Positions 45,952 through 54,921 of a stretch of 64,000 nt of DNA are shown one piece after another. The stretch lies in NCBI RefSeq assembly GCF_014695585.1, contig NZ_JACJON010000060.1, forward strand, positions 62,001 to 126,000, read 5' to 3'. The stretch's first letter is position 1, and the number at the start of each line of letters is the position of its first letter. Below the pieces are notes generated by a model that did not search any database, was not told the DNA's origin, and saw only the letters and a list, made by a program, of their open reading frames with translations. The stretch comes from Microcoleus sp. FACHB-831 (GTDB taxonomy: Bacteria > Cyanobacteriota > Cyanobacteriia > Cyanobacteriales > FACHB-T130). A program made the position numbers and the translations under genes.

Positions 45952-46261
45952 AGGTTCACCTTTGAGGAATCGTCCAAATTTTTGCTAGGGTATTAACCCT
46001 CTAATACAGCGAAACTATTTGATAGGAACTGTAGTTTATGCAACTATCGGCGAAGAATTAACCAAGGGTTTAGTATCTGATGAGTGTGGTGAGATTAATT
46101 TTGGGAAGAATTGTAGTTTATGCAACTATTTTGCAAGACTTAAGCATCTGATGATGGTGGGGAGGTTAATTTGGAAGCGATCGCCCCCTGAAATAGAAAA
46201 GCGATCGCGCTCTCAAATAAAGAGGCGATCGCTTGAACCTAGAAAATTATTAACCTAAATT
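45952..46261. other. Intergenic region upstream of gap
   Basis: These 310 bases contain two copies of GTAGTTTATGCAACTAT (46031-46047 and 46113-46129), each in a longer similar context with TCTGATGA, and three HIP1 octamers between 46188 and 46232. A plus-strand frame across it (46019-46258) is not convincing. Confidence 0.55.
46031..46129. promoter_or_regulatory. Twice-repeated palindromic motif upstream of gap
   Basis: GTAGTTTATGCAACTAT occurs at 46031-46047 and 46113-46129, 82 bases apart. Its core is TAGTT-TATGC-AACTA, a two-fold symmetric site of the kind bound by dimeric regulators. It lies 80-180 bases upstream of the gap start codon. Confidence 0.45.
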
Positions 46262-47032
46262 TTAATTGCCATTCCCTGGCAGAAAATAACGCAAGCGCCA
46301 CTGTCCGCCAGAACGTACAAAGCTCGTCCGGTAATCGTTTTCCTCATCATGAAGAAAACGGTTTTCAATCCAGCCGCGCTGACCGTTTTGCACCCTCACA
46401 GGCGACCAGCCGGAAACTTGTTGCACTGCTTTTTGCCTAGCTGGTGATAGTTTGTTAAAAGCCTCTGTGTCAAACGAAACATATTGGTTAGACACTGAGC
46501 CTATAACTTTACCACCCATGCCAGGTTCGGCGCGGAGATTGACGTTTTGCCCGACAACAGCGAGGTTGCCAAAATTAGGTCTGTTAGGTCTAACTGACTG
46601 TTTAACTTTGGTGAGATCTGGGCATACCCATACACTCGAACCAGCTTCTTTGTTACCAACACGCGCCTGGGAGTCGATGCCACAACCTTGGCTAACGGCT
46701 TTTTCCATATGCGGCCAAAATTTAGACTGGTTGCTGTCAATTTTATAGCTGTTCAGATTAAGAGTTCCGCCATAATTCCATTGAGTCTGGGGAGTCACAA
46801 TGGCGCGAATAAATTTAGCATCTGAACGCTGTACGGCATTCAACAACCGCTGGCGAAATGGCGAAAAATCGCTGCTAGCGTTGGCTTGAGCTTTTTGAGG
46901 ACTGCTTTGTGCTAGTTTTTGAGATACAGGTTTTGTTTGAGAAAAAGTATTTTGGGCAAAGCTAGTCATTGTTGACCCAGCTATTGCACCCAAGGCAATC
47001 AGTCCAATCGTAAAACTCTGGAAGCGGTTCAT
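46262..47032 (-). CDS. Exported SH3-domain protein
   Basis: The protein has 256 residues. A signal peptide (FTIGLIALGAIAGSTMTSFAQ, split at 7-26) is followed by a low-complexity segment, a domain of about 55-150 (FSPFRQRLLNAVQRSDAKFI), and a bacterial SH3 domain (about 160-240: VVGQNVNLRAEPGMGGKVIG; GWSPVRVQNGQRGWIENRFL). Bacterial SH3 domains usually bind peptidoglycan or periplasmic partners. It is probably periplasmic. The exact role is unknown. It stands alone with separate intergenic regions on both sides. Confidence 0.75.
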   Translation of the reverse strand: MNRFQSFTIGLIALGAIAGSTMTSFAQNTFSQTKPVSQKLAQSSPQKAQANASSDFSPFRQRLLNAVQRSDAKFIRAIVTPQTQWNYGGTLNLNSYKIDSNQSKFWPHMEKAVSQGCGIDSQARVGNKEAGSSVWVCPDLTKVKQSVRPNRPNFGNLAVVGQNVNLRAEPGMGGKVIGSVSNQYVSFDTEAFNKLSPARQKAVQQVSGWSPVRVQNGQRGWIENRFLHDEENDYRTSFVRSGGQWRLRYFLPGNGN

Positions 47033-47209
47033 TGTAACTCGTAACTTTCGTTGCTCATCTTCCTTAAAGGTAAGAAAGATGAATGCGATCGCACCTCACC
47101 CGACTTACTCACCCAATCGGGTGATTGTTTAATCAAAAGCGATCGCTGTTTTAACTTATGGTTAAACTAACTGTTAGTTTGCAGCTAATGAATTAGTAGC
47201 GATGCCTCA

Positions 47210-47809
47210 TTAAAATATTTTTTGAATAAGCAGGCTTAAACCTTGCCAGAAAGCGCCGCCAACAAATACAAAAAATAAACTAATTAAAGCGGTTACTCCA
47301 TAACTGATGCACATCAGCAAACCATCACCTTCCAAGGTAGCAACCACGAACAGCAAAATCCCGATGGTGGGGATGGGGTTGGTAAATGGAATCGGTAACA
47401 AAAGCAGGATACTAAGCCACACCATACAAACACCATTCAATTGCCAAACCCGACGATTGCGGGCCACTTTAGGTAACCGGGGACGGGCAATTTTCTCTAG
47501 CACCCCAGTCACTTTTTGGATGTTTTTTAATAGTTGCTGGGTAAACTTAGGGGGAAATTGAAATAGCGCTATTTTTTTTGGCAGCCAAGGACGCCGCCGC
47601 CCTAAAGCCATTTGCGCTGCTAACAGCAAACTGCCACCACCCAAAAACCAAGTTAATCCGGGCGGTAGGGGAAATAAAAAAGGCAAAACGAGCAAGCCGA
47701 TAACTAGGCTAAAACCTCTTTCAGAAGTTTCTGCCAGAATAGCTGCTAAAGTTAGGGGCTGCGAGGCTAATCTTTCCAGGAGAGAATTAATATCTTTAGA
47801 AAACCGCAT
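47210..47809 (-). CDS. exoD: ExoD-family membrane protein
   Basis: The protein has 199 residues with four to five hydrophobic segments (LVIGLLVLPFLFPLPPG; GGGSLLLAAQMALG; VWLSILLLLPIPFTNPIPTI; ALISLFFVFVGGAFW). The pattern RGFSLVIGLLVLPFLFPLPPG...GRRRPWLP is characteristic of ExoD, a protein linked to exopolysaccharide synthesis in rhizobia. Its biochemical function is not established. It is cytoplasmic-membrane located and shows no operon partner. Confidence 0.82.
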   Translation of the reverse strand: MRFSKDINSLLERLASQPLTLAAILAETSERGFSLVIGLLVLPFLFPLPPGLTWFLGGGSLLLAAQMALGRRRPWLPKKIALFQFPPKFTQQLLKNIQKVTGVLEKIARPRLPKVARNRRVWQLNGVCMVWLSILLLLPIPFTNPIPTIGILLFVVATLEGDGLLMCISYGVTALISLFFVFVGGAFWQGLSLLIQKIF

Positions 47810-47985
47810 TTTTTATAAAGTACGGGTGAATTAGAAAAGAGAAGTAGCAACTAGAGGAGGAATTGCCTATTCTACTAATAGCTGCACCCGTATCCATTTG
47901 ACTTCTATCTCAATAGCGATCGCTTAATCGTTTTTTCCTCTCGACCCAAGTGCTATCCTCTCTTGGCAAGCGACTAAAAAGAGTC

Positions 47986-48591
47986 TTATTTGTTCCGCTG
48001 CATATTGCGACGAGCAACCCAAATAACGAAAGCAACGATAATAATACCAAGTACAATTTTGGAAACTGGGCCGAGGTACTTATCTACAAGTTCATAATTA
48101 TCCCCCAACGCATACCCAATATAGGTGAGCAAAACCACCCATATTGTAGTGCCCAAAGTTGAGTAGGCTATGAATGGTATTATTGGCATAGTGCTAATAC
48201 CAGCCGGGATGGAAATTAGAGTCCGAATTCCTGGTACAAGGCGACCGAGAAAGACGGCTTTATTGCCATGTTTGTAAAACCAGCGTCTTGACTTTTCAAT
48301 GTCATCACCTGATATTCCCAGCCACTTGCCATATTTGTCGGCTAAAGTCTTCAAGCGTTCCTCGCCCAAGAAGGAGCCTGCATAGTACCAAGGCAATGCT
48401 CCCAACATCGTCCCCAACACTCCTGCCAAAACCGCATAGGAGAAGTTCATATTGCCTTTTGCGACGGTGAACCCTGCCAAGGGCATGATCAACTCTGAGG
48501 GGATGGGAGGAAATAGGTTTTCTGCAAACATCAGCAGTCCTATTCCCAGATAGCCCAGCGAAGTCATTATCTCCGTTACCCATTTCTCCAT
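47986..48591 (-). CDS. dedA: DedA-family membrane protein
   Basis: This 201-residue DedA/VTT-family membrane protein is of the type now linked to undecaprenyl-phosphate or phospholipid flipping. It has the conserved re-entrant motif ENLFPPIPSELIMPLAGF (about 24-41), a second motif FLGRLVPGIRTLISIPAGIS (about 114-133) with the essential Arg residues, and a typical C-terminal basic tail after the last helix. GGAG lies eight bases before the ATG. Adjacent genes are also membrane proteins, but the spacing does not support a tight operon. Confidence 0.88.
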   Translation of the reverse strand: MEKWVTEIMTSLGYLGIGLLMFAENLFPPIPSELIMPLAGFTVAKGNMNFSYAVLAGVLGTMLGALPWYYAGSFLGEERLKTLADKYGKWLGISGDDIEKSRRWFYKHGNKAVFLGRLVPGIRTLISIPAGISTMPIIPFIAYSTLGTTIWVVLLTYIGYALGDNYELVDKYLGPVSKIVLGIIIVAFVIWVARRNMQRNK

Positions 48592-48958
48592 CGAGTTGCT
48601 CCTTTGAGTGGGATGTGATTTTACGAGCGTTACGCTACTTTACATTGATTAACATCAGTTTTAACACATGAATTATCCGTACACCATTGTTTAGGAAGCC
48701 AGATGGCGATCGCGTGGACAAGGGGCACTCGCTTGCAAATAATATTTCGCTGCTAAACTTCCGCTGTAGTAACAGCGGTTCGCATCTGTTGCTGAAGTGG
48801 AACTAAAGCTCCGGGTAATTAATAGTTAACTTGCTAATTTTTCAGCAGAAAATGCCCAGTTTTGCATAGTATCTGCTTGACTGGTATTTATCCAATAATT
48901 AAATACTTTTATTTTTTAATTACAATTACTGTATGCGCTTTTTAAATTTGCCTTGTAC
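48592..48958. other. Intergenic region with one strong hairpin
   Basis: These 367 bases lie between dedA and the psiE-like gene. They contain the hairpin CCGCTGT-AGTA-ACAGCGG (48761-48778) and one HIP1 site. No coding potential was seen. Confidence 0.45.
48761..48778. terminator. 7-bp hairpin with 4-base loop, possible terminator
   Basis: CCGCTGT and ACAGCGG flank AGTA about 180 bases downstream of the psiE-like stop codon. It is GC-rich and stable, but lacks a T-run on either strand. Confidence 0.35.
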
Positions 48959-49492
48959 TTAATCGCGATCGTTTTTAGCGTTCGTCCGTCTAACAATCCA
49001 GTAACCTATCGACAAGCAAAGAACTGATATTCCTAACCCAATTACCTGATCGCCTTCAACTTTTTCTAGGTCGAGGATAATAATTTTACGAGCTACGGCA
49101 ATGATAGACGTAACAATCACCAACTCCACCTGAACAACGTGTTTTTTCAGGTAAGCAGTAATATTTTCTAAAATTTCCAGGGCAATCAAAACATTCAAAA
49201 ACAACCCAAATGTTTTGAACAAAGTTTTGTTGAAAGGTTCATTTTGTTGCGTAAACAGGCTTTCCAGCAAAAAGGTTATTAGGTTCCAAATGGAAGCTAG
49301 AATAACCAGCACCATGATGACAGAGAGAACTTTGGAGACAACACCCTCTAGATCTTCCAGCGTATGCAGAAATTTATTATCGGAAGTTGCCTCTTTCACT
49401 TGCTTTGATAGTTTCTTCCATAGCAACATTGTTGTTAGGTTGGCTAAAAGCCAGACGGCAAGAGGTTTATTTTGAGAGCGATCGCGTTTCAT
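48959..49492 (-). CDS. PsiE-like phosphate-starvation-inducible family membrane protein
   Basis: The protein has 177 residues with four hydrophobic helices (VLSVIMVLVILASIWNLITF; FGLFLNVLIALEILENITAY; VELVIVTSIIAVARKIIILD; VIGLGISVLCLSIGYWIV). The pattern matches the PsiE family, especially VELVIVTSIIAVARKIIILD followed by a short acidic stretch. Function is unknown even in E. coli. It lies 53 bases downstream of nrtD on the same strand, with a palindrome between, so it may be partly co-transcribed with the nitrate transporter. Confidence 0.78.
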   Translation of the reverse strand: MKRDRSQNKPLAVWLLANLTTMLLWKKLSKQVKEATSDNKFLHTLEDLEGVVSKVLSVIMVLVILASIWNLITFLLESLFTQQNEPFNKTLFKTFGLFLNVLIALEILENITAYLKKHVVQVELVIVTSIIAVARKIIILDLEKVEGDQVIGLGISVLCLSIGYWIVRRTNAKNDRD

Positions 49493-49517
49493 TATCAGCT
49501 ACAAAATTTATTAGTAA

Positions 49518-49534
49518 GGTGGGCAATGCCCACC
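49518..49534. repeat. 7-bp palindrome of the GGTGGGC family
   Basis: GGTGGGC-AAT-GCCCACC lies between nrtD and the psiE-like gene. It is the same type as the palindrome at 36722-36746. Confidence 0.65.
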
Positions 49535-49545
49535 CTAATCAAAAT

Positions 49546-50409
49546 TTAATCATCGTCGTGGGCAAAACGATTGTAGAGATAGTCTAAGGCATAGTTGCGT
49601 AGCCTGTAGTATTCCGGGTCTTCCATAACGCGGGTGCGATCGCGGGGACGCGGAAACGGAATATCAATTATTTCACCAATCTTAGCCGCAGGTCCATTTG
49701 TCATCATCACCAATCGGTCTGCCAAAAACAGCGCTTCGTCAATATCGTGAGTAATCATCAAGACGGTAATGCGAAACTCATTCCAGATTTTCAGCAGTTC
49801 CTCTTGCAACTCCTCCTTAGTAATAGCATCCAGCGCACCAAAAGGCTCATCCAAAATTAATACTTGGGGACGCATTGCTAACGCACGCGCAATAGAAACT
49901 CGCTGCTTCATCCCGCCAGAAAGTTGCTTAGGTTTTTTGTTAGCAGCTTCCGCCAGTCCCACCATTGCTAAATGTTCGCGGACTATTTCCTCTTTTTCCG
50001 CTTTAGATTTGTTAGGATAAACCGATTTTACCCCCAGATAGACATTCTCAAACGCCGTCAGCCAAGGCAGCAAAGCATAGTTTTGGAACACCACCATACG
50101 ATCCGGCCCAGGTGCGGTGATACGCTTATCTTTCAGCCGCACCTCTCCATCAGTTGGTGTCGCGAAACCCGACACCATATTCAGCAAGGTAGATTTACCG
50201 CAGCCAGAGTGACCGATTAAGCAGATAAACTCGCCTTCAGCAACGTTGAGGTTAACGCCATCAAGTACGGTGTAAGAGCCTTTTTTTGTTGGATAGACTT
50301 TAGTGACATCCTTAATTGTTAGGAAATTATCGCGAATAGGAGTTTTAGGTTTCGAGTTTGAGGTTAGGAGTTTCAGAGGTGAGATTGAAGTCTTTTTGAT
50401 AGATTCCAT
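49546..50409 (-). CDS. nrtD: Nitrate/nitrite ABC transporter ATPase NrtD
   Basis: The protein has 287 residues from the ATG at 50409 (a TTG at 50448 would add 13 residues). It is a stand-alone ABC ATPase with Walker [14 protein letters not shown]-loop VVFQNYALLPW, signature [15 protein letters not shown], and Walker [16 protein letters not shown] with the switch His in THDIDEAL. It powers nitrate import together with NrtC. It lies 150 bases downstream of nrtC, with a palindromic repeat (50511-50540) in the gap that could weaken read-through. Confidence 0.92.
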   Translation of the reverse strand: MESIKKTSISPLKLLTSNSKPKTPIRDNFLTIKDVTKVYPTKKGSYTVLDGVNLNVAEGEFICLIGHSGCGKSTLLNMVSGFATPTDGEVRLKDKRITAPGPDRMVVFQNYALLPWLTAFENVYLGVKSVYPNKSKAEKEEIVREHLAMVGLAEAANKKPKQLSGGMKQRVSIARALAMRPQVLILDEPFGALDAITKEELQEELLKIWNEFRITVLMITHDIDEALFLADRLVMMTNGPAAKIGEIIDIPFPRPRDRTRVMEDPEYYRLRNYALDYLYNRFAHDDD

Positions 50410-50510
50410 GGTTGTGAAGAGTGTTGAGTGTTGAGTTGTCAATACCAAATCTCGGTATCGAATTGGTGAGTTTAACTGGTTGCATCGAAACGAGGTAGAA
50501 CCTCTACCTT

Positions 50511-50540
50511 CTCGTTCCCAGGCTCTAGCCTGGGAACGAG
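50511..50540. repeat. 14-bp perfect palindrome in the nrtC-nrtD spacer
   Basis: CTCGTTCCCAGGCT and its exact reverse complement flank CT. This is a palindrome of a type widely scattered in cyanobacterial genomes (from memory). A smaller hairpin AGGTAG/CTACCT lies directly before it. Confidence 0.75.
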
Positions 50541-50559
50541 GATTAAATCCAAAATTGAA

Positions 50560-52560
50560 TTAGGCGACTTTAGTTGTGCTTCCGTCGATGACAACTTCCT
50601 CGTAACGGACATTACGCTTGATTTCCAAACTGTTGAGATAGCTGATGGGGTCGTCGGCGTTGAAGGTGCTGCCGTCAAACAATTGAATTGGCCCGCGAGT
50701 GTAAGTAATATCCAAAAGGCCGAGTTCTCGCGCCGCCGTGCTGAACACATCAACTCGACACATCCGTTCGATGATTTCCAACCAGTTTCGGGGGAAGGGT
50801 ATCTTGTCCCAACGAGCCATCTGAGTCATCATCCACAGGTGTTCGGTACGAATGGGACGATTTACGCCTTCGCCGAAGAATTGGTGATGGGCATACTCGC
50901 GATGCTGTTCTAAGTTACAGACGTAAGGGTTGGGGTCGCCCAAGTGGAGGTATTTCTCATCAACACCCACATACTCTGGTCGGCTCAACATCTGGCGAAT
51001 ATCTTGCGCGTTGTTTTCGTCCCCACAGTAGCGGCAAGCTTCTAGAAGCGCTTTGACTAAGGCTATATGGGTTTTGGGATAAGCTAAAGCCCAATCTTCT
51101 CTTACTCCCAGCACTTTCCCTGGATGTCCCAGCCAAATCTCTAAGTCGGTGGCAATGGTATAGCCGATTTTTTCGTCAGCGGCGCGGATGTTCCAGGGTT
51201 CGCCGACGCAGTAACCATCAATGTTTCCAGCTTCCAAATTCGATATCATTTGGGCGGGAGGGATGACTGTCAACTTAACATCCCGATCCGGGTCAATGCC
51301 ACCGGAGGCTAGCCAGTAACGCAACAGCAGATTGTGCATGGAAGATGGATGTACCATACCCAAGGTGTGCGGTTGATCTGGCGATTTCAGCAAAGCATCT
51401 TTGAAGTCTGTTAAGGAGAATACGCCTTGGTTGTAAAAGCGTTTCGCCAGGGTGATGGCATTGCCGTTGCGAGTCATCGTCAGGGAACTAACAACGGGAA
51501 CGGCTTTACCTTCGTTTCCGCCTAGCGTCAACCACAGAGGCATTCCGGCTGGCATTTGCGCTGCGTCTAAGTGGCCTGCTGTAATGTCGTCGGTGATGCC
51601 GCGCCAAGAAGGTTCGCGCACGAGGGTGACTTGTTCTAGACCGTGCTTGGCAAAGAAGCCGCGTTCTTTGGCTACGACTAAGGGGGCGCAAGCGCTGAGA
51701 GGGACGAAGCCAATTTCGATATTGACTTTTTCTAGACCGTTGCGGGCGATCGCTCCTTTGGGTTTGGCTTGGCGTTTCTTAGCTTGTTTCTGCCTATTCA
51801 GGAAGTAGATGATCTCGCTTCGCATGCTGTAGTAGCTTGGATGATTCACTACTTCCATGCGCTGGCGGGGACGCGGAATATCTACTTCCATGATTTGCCC
51901 AATATTAGATTCTGGGCCATTGGTGAGCATTACGATTCTGTCAGACAGCAGCAGTGCTTCATCGACATCGTGCGTCACCATGATCGCGGTGATGTGGGTT
52001 TCTTCGCAGATTTGCATGAGCTTTTCTTGCAAACCGCCCCGCGTCAAGGCATCAAGTGCGCCGAAGGGTTCATCTAGTAGTAGTAACTGGGGACGAATGG
52101 CGAGGGCGCGGGCGATCGCTACCCGTTGTTTCATCCCCCCCGAAAGCTGCCCCGGTTGCTTATCAGCATGAATTCGCAACCCCACCATATCGATGTGGTG
52201 TTCTACAATTTCTTTGCGCTCTTTAGGGGATAAATCTCGCATCACCCGCTCCACAGCTAGGGCGATATTTTGACGCACTGTTTTCCAAGGCAAGAGCGAG
52301 TAATTTTGGAATACCACCATCCGGTCTGGCCCCGGTTCTGTAACTTTTTTCCCCTCTAAAACCACGCCTCCTTCGGTCGCTCCATCTAAACCAGCGACGA
52401 TATTTAGTAAGGTTGATTTGCCACAACCAGAGTGACCGATCAAAGAGATAAATTCGCCTTTTTTGATTTCTAGCGAAATATTCTTCAGTGCGACATAGCT
52501 GCCGCCATTAGCTAGGGAATAAACTTTGTCAATCCGATCTACATCAACAAATACAGACAT
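50560..52560 (-). CDS. nrtC: Nitrate/nitrite ABC transporter ATPase NrtC with NrtA-like regulatory tail
   Basis: The protein has 666 residues. Residues 1-260 are an ABC ATPase (Walker [13 protein letters not shown], signature [15 protein letters not shown], Walker [16 protein letters not shown]). Residues about 283-650 resemble the substrate-binding protein NrtA ([54 protein letters not shown]). In Synechococcus this tail mediates ammonium inhibition of the transporter (established). The domain order is intact here. It lies between nrtB and nrtD on the minus strand. Confidence 0.95.
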   Translation of the reverse strand: MSVFVDVDRIDKVYSLANGGSYVALKNISLEIKKGEFISLIGHSGCGKSTLLNIVAGLDGATEGGVVLEGKKVTEPGPDRMVVFQNYSLLPWKTVRQNIALAVERVMRDLSPKERKEIVEHHIDMVGLRIHADKQPGQLSGGMKQRVAIARALAIRPQLLLLDEPFGALDALTRGGLQEKLMQICEETHITAIMVTHDVDEALLLSDRIVMLTNGPESNIGQIMEVDIPRPRQRMEVVNHPSYYSMRSEIIYFLNRQKQAKKRQAKPKGAIARNGLEKVNIEIGFVPLSACAPLVVAKERGFFAKHGLEQVTLVREPSWRGITDDITAGHLDAAQMPAGMPLWLTLGGNEGKAVPVVSSLTMTRNGNAITLAKRFYNQGVFSLTDFKDALLKSPDQPHTLGMVHPSSMHNLLLRYWLASGGIDPDRDVKLTVIPPAQMISNLEAGNIDGYCVGEPWNIRAADEKIGYTIATDLEIWLGHPGKVLGVREDWALAYPKTHIALVKALLEACRYCGDENNAQDIRQMLSRPEYVGVDEKYLHLGDPNPYVCNLEQHREYAHHQFFGEGVNRPIRTEHLWMMTQMARWDKIPFPRNWLEIIERMCRVDVFSTAARELGLLDITYTRGPIQLFDGSTFNADDPISYLNSLEIKRNVRYEEVVIDGSTTKVA

Positions 52561-52631
52561 GGCGTTTAATAGTTTTGAGTTTTGTTAGCGTAGCCAAGTA
52601 GCACGTTTTGATGGTTCAGTGTTCATTGCCC

Positions 52632-52666
52632 GATGAACCATGAACCATGAACTATGAACTATGAAC
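52632..52666. repeat. Heptanucleotide tandem repeat GAACYAT, five units
   Basis: Five ungapped units (GATGAAC, CATGAAC, CATGAAC, TATGAAC, TATGAAC) end at the stop codon of nrtB. The repeat is the same family as 14627-14661 read on the opposite strand. Confidence 0.75.
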
Positions 52667-53502
52667 TATTTCTGTTCTTCTGGAATAACTTTGCTGGCAA
52701 CAAATCCCACCAGACGATCTAGCAAGAGTCCGACAACGCCAACCCAGATTAGAGCTAGGATAATTTCACTCACAAAGCCGCTGTTGTATGCATCCCAGAT
52801 AAAGAAGCCAATTCCTACACCACCAATCAGCATCTCAGCAGCAACAATTGCCAGCCATGACAAGCCAATCCCAATTCTCAAACCAGTGAATATATAAGGA
52901 ACAGAAGCCGGGAAGACAATTTGATAGAAATACTCCTGACGGCTGAGGCGCAACACCCTAGCGACGTTTTTATAATCTTGGGGAATCTGCTGCACGCCTA
53001 CAGTTGTGTTGAGGATAATCGGCCAAATGGCGGTGATGAAAATAACGAAGATTGCAGAGGGGTCAGATTGTTGGAATGCTGCCAGAGAAATGGGCAACCA
53101 GGCTAAGGGTGGAATGGTACGCAGCACTTGGAAAAGTGGATCTACGGCATCGTACAAAAATTCATTTGTGCCGACTAAAATACCGATTGCAATACCAACA
53201 ATTGCAGCCAGAGAGTATCCCAAGGCAACCCGTTGCAAGCTGGCTATTATTTGCCAAAATAAGCCTTTATCTGTCGCACCGTTGTCAAAGAAAGGATTGA
53301 GAATTAGTTCCCAAGTTTCTATCAAAACTGTGAGCGGCCCTGGTAAGGTTCCGCCTGTATTGAGTAAAGTAAATATCTGCCACAGTAAAAGAAAGACGCC
53401 AAGAGCAATTATGGGGGCTACTATTTTGCGCGTTTTCTTATTTGTCAATAGGGATGAGAAACCTGAACGATTCGCAGCGATCGCCATTGGACTAACCTCC
53501 AA
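52666..53502 (-). CDS. nrtB: Nitrate/nitrite ABC transporter permease NrtB
   Basis: The protein has 278 residues with about six membrane helices. The inner-membrane ABC permease loop (EAA motif) is seen in VARVLRLSRQEYFYQIVFPASVPYIFTGLRIG (read as two blocks, about 182-213). Other segments are IIALGVFLLLWQIFTLL, ALGYSLAAIVGIAIGILVG and LALIWVGVVGLLLDRLVGFV. It forms the channel for nitrate and nitrite with NrtC and NrtD. It lies 87 bases downstream of nrtA and 105 upstream of nrtC. Confidence 0.93.
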   Translation of the reverse strand: MEVSPMAIAANRSGFSSLLTNKKTRKIVAPIIALGVFLLLWQIFTLLNTGGTLPGPLTVLIETWELILNPFFDNGATDKGLFWQIIASLQRVALGYSLAAIVGIAIGILVGTNEFLYDAVDPLFQVLRTIPPLAWLPISLAAFQQSDPSAIFVIFITAIWPIILNTTVGVQQIPQDYKNVARVLRLSRQEYFYQIVFPASVPYIFTGLRIGIGLSWLAIVAAEMLIGGVGIGFFIWDAYNSGFVSEIILALIWVGVVGLLLDRLVGFVASKVIPEEQK

Positions 53503-53589
53503 AAGAAAGTGATGAGTTTTTAATTATTCTTAGTCAGCGTTCGTTAGCCATTTGTCATCGGTCATTTGCAGCGGGCAAATGACAAACGA

Positions 53590-54921
53590 CTACACTTGCT
53601 TGATGTTCTTAATCTTGAGGCTATCCAAGTAAGCCTGTGGATTTTCTGGATCGAAGGTGACACCATCAAAGAAGGTTTCTATTCCCTTCGATGGGCTGAT
53701 GGGGATGTCAGCCGCAGCGACGCCTATTTCTTTAGCAGCTTCTCGCCACAAATCTTCGCGGTTGACGGCTTTAATGATTGCCTTGGTGTCGAGAGTCGGT
53801 GGCAGATTGCCCCAGCGAATGTTTTCAGTTAAGAACCACAAATCGTGACTTTGGTAAGGATATGAAGCGTTATCATTCCAGTAGCGCATCAGGTAAGGGC
53901 TGTTTTCTACAATCTGGCGATCGTTGCCATAGTTAACTTTACCCTTGAGCCGATCTTCGATATAGTCTACTTTCACTTTCGCCCATTTCCGCTGTGCGAG
54001 AATTTTGCACAATTCCTCGCGGTTTTCCATGTTGTCGCACCACTGTTGCGCTTCTAATACTGCCTTGAGAATTCCTTTGGCAGTCTGAGGATTTTTGTCC
54101 ATCCAATCAGCGCGGAAGCTTAGGGCTTTTTCAGGATGGTTTTTCCAAAACTCACCTGTGACAATGGCGGTGTAGCCGAGTTTTTCCCTAACTAAGCGTT
54201 CGTTCCAAGGGTCGCCTACGCAGAAGCCATCCAGGTTGCCTACTCTGACGTTGGATACCAGTTGAGGGCCTGGTACTACCAGAACTGAGACATCTTTATC
54301 GGGATCTATGCCACCGGAGGCTAACCAATAGCGCAGCATGGTGTCGCTGGTGCCACCTTTGAAGGTCATCCCAAACCGCAGGGGTTTTTTATCTGCTTTT
54401 GCTTGGTCGGCTTTTGCCTTTAATTTTGAGGTGTCCAGGCTGACATCTATATCTTTGTGGGCGTTGGATACGGAAATTCCCTGTCCGTCAATATTCAGCC
54501 GCGCCACAATGTACATGGGGATCTGTTTTTTGCCTTTGGTGACGGTGCCGAGGGACATTTGGTAAGGCAGGGGGGAGAGAACCATTGCACCATCCAGCCC
54601 ACCACCAGCTGAACCAAGTTCTAAGTTATCCCGCGTTACACCCCAAGATGGTTGCTTTAGCAATTTGACATCGGGGACTCCGTGCTTGGCAAAGAAGCCT
54701 TTGGCTTGGGCAATAATCAGCGGCGCAGCGTCGGTTTGACCGACAAAGCCGATTCTTGCACTCTGTCCAGAGCCTTGGTCAATAACGCCTGCTATGTTAC
54801 TGGTCTGCGGATTGCTGGCGTTGCTCTGGGTACAGCCTTTTAAGAGTACTGCTCCGAGTGTTGTTGCGCCAGCGGTGAGTAGAAATTTGCGTCTGGTAAA
54901 TGGGGCTGAAGGCTTGGTCAT
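53590..54921 (-). CDS. nrtA: Nitrate/nitrite-binding lipoprotein NrtA
   Basis: This 443-residue protein binds nitrate and nitrite outside the inner membrane. The N terminus has a twin-arginine type signal (FTRRKFLLTAGATTLG) ending in the lipobox LLKGC, with Cys30 as the lipid-attached residue. The mature domain shows RIGFVGQTDAAPLIIAQAKG, FAKHGVPDVKLLKQPSW, FCVGDPWNERLVREKLGYTA and HDLWFLTENIRWG, all as in CmpA/NrtA. It is the first gene of the transporter operon. No perfect NtcA box (GTA-N8-TAC) was found by eye upstream. Nitrite and nitrate reductase genes are not adjacent in this window. Confidence 0.95.
   Translation of the reverse strand: MTKPSAPFTRRKFLLTAGATTLGAVLLKGCTQSNASNPQTSNIAGVIDQGSGQSARIGFVGQTDAAPLIIAQAKGFFAKHGVPDVKLLKQPSWGVTRDNLELGSAGGGLDGAMVLSPLPYQMSLGTVTKGKKQIPMYIVARLNIDGQGISVSNAHKDIDVSLDTSKLKAKADQAKADKKPLRFGMTFKGGTSDTMLRYWLASGGIDPDKDVSVLVVPGPQLVSNVRVGNLDGFCVGDPWNERLVREKLGYTAIVTGEFWKNHPEKALSFRADWMDKNPQTAKGILKAVLEAQQWCDNMENREELCKILAQRKWAKVKVDYIEDRLKGKVNYGNDRQIVENSPYLMRYWNDNASYPYQSHDLWFLTENIRWGNLPPTLDTKAIIKAVNREDLWREAAKEIGVAAADIPISPSKGIETFFDGVTFDPENPQAYLDSLKIKNIKQV

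Noticed and set aside
46019-46258. 79-codon plus-strand ORF upstream of gap
   Set aside because: It is built from the repeated palindromic motif and HIP1 octamers, ends in a highly charged low-quality tail and lacks a ribosome-binding site.
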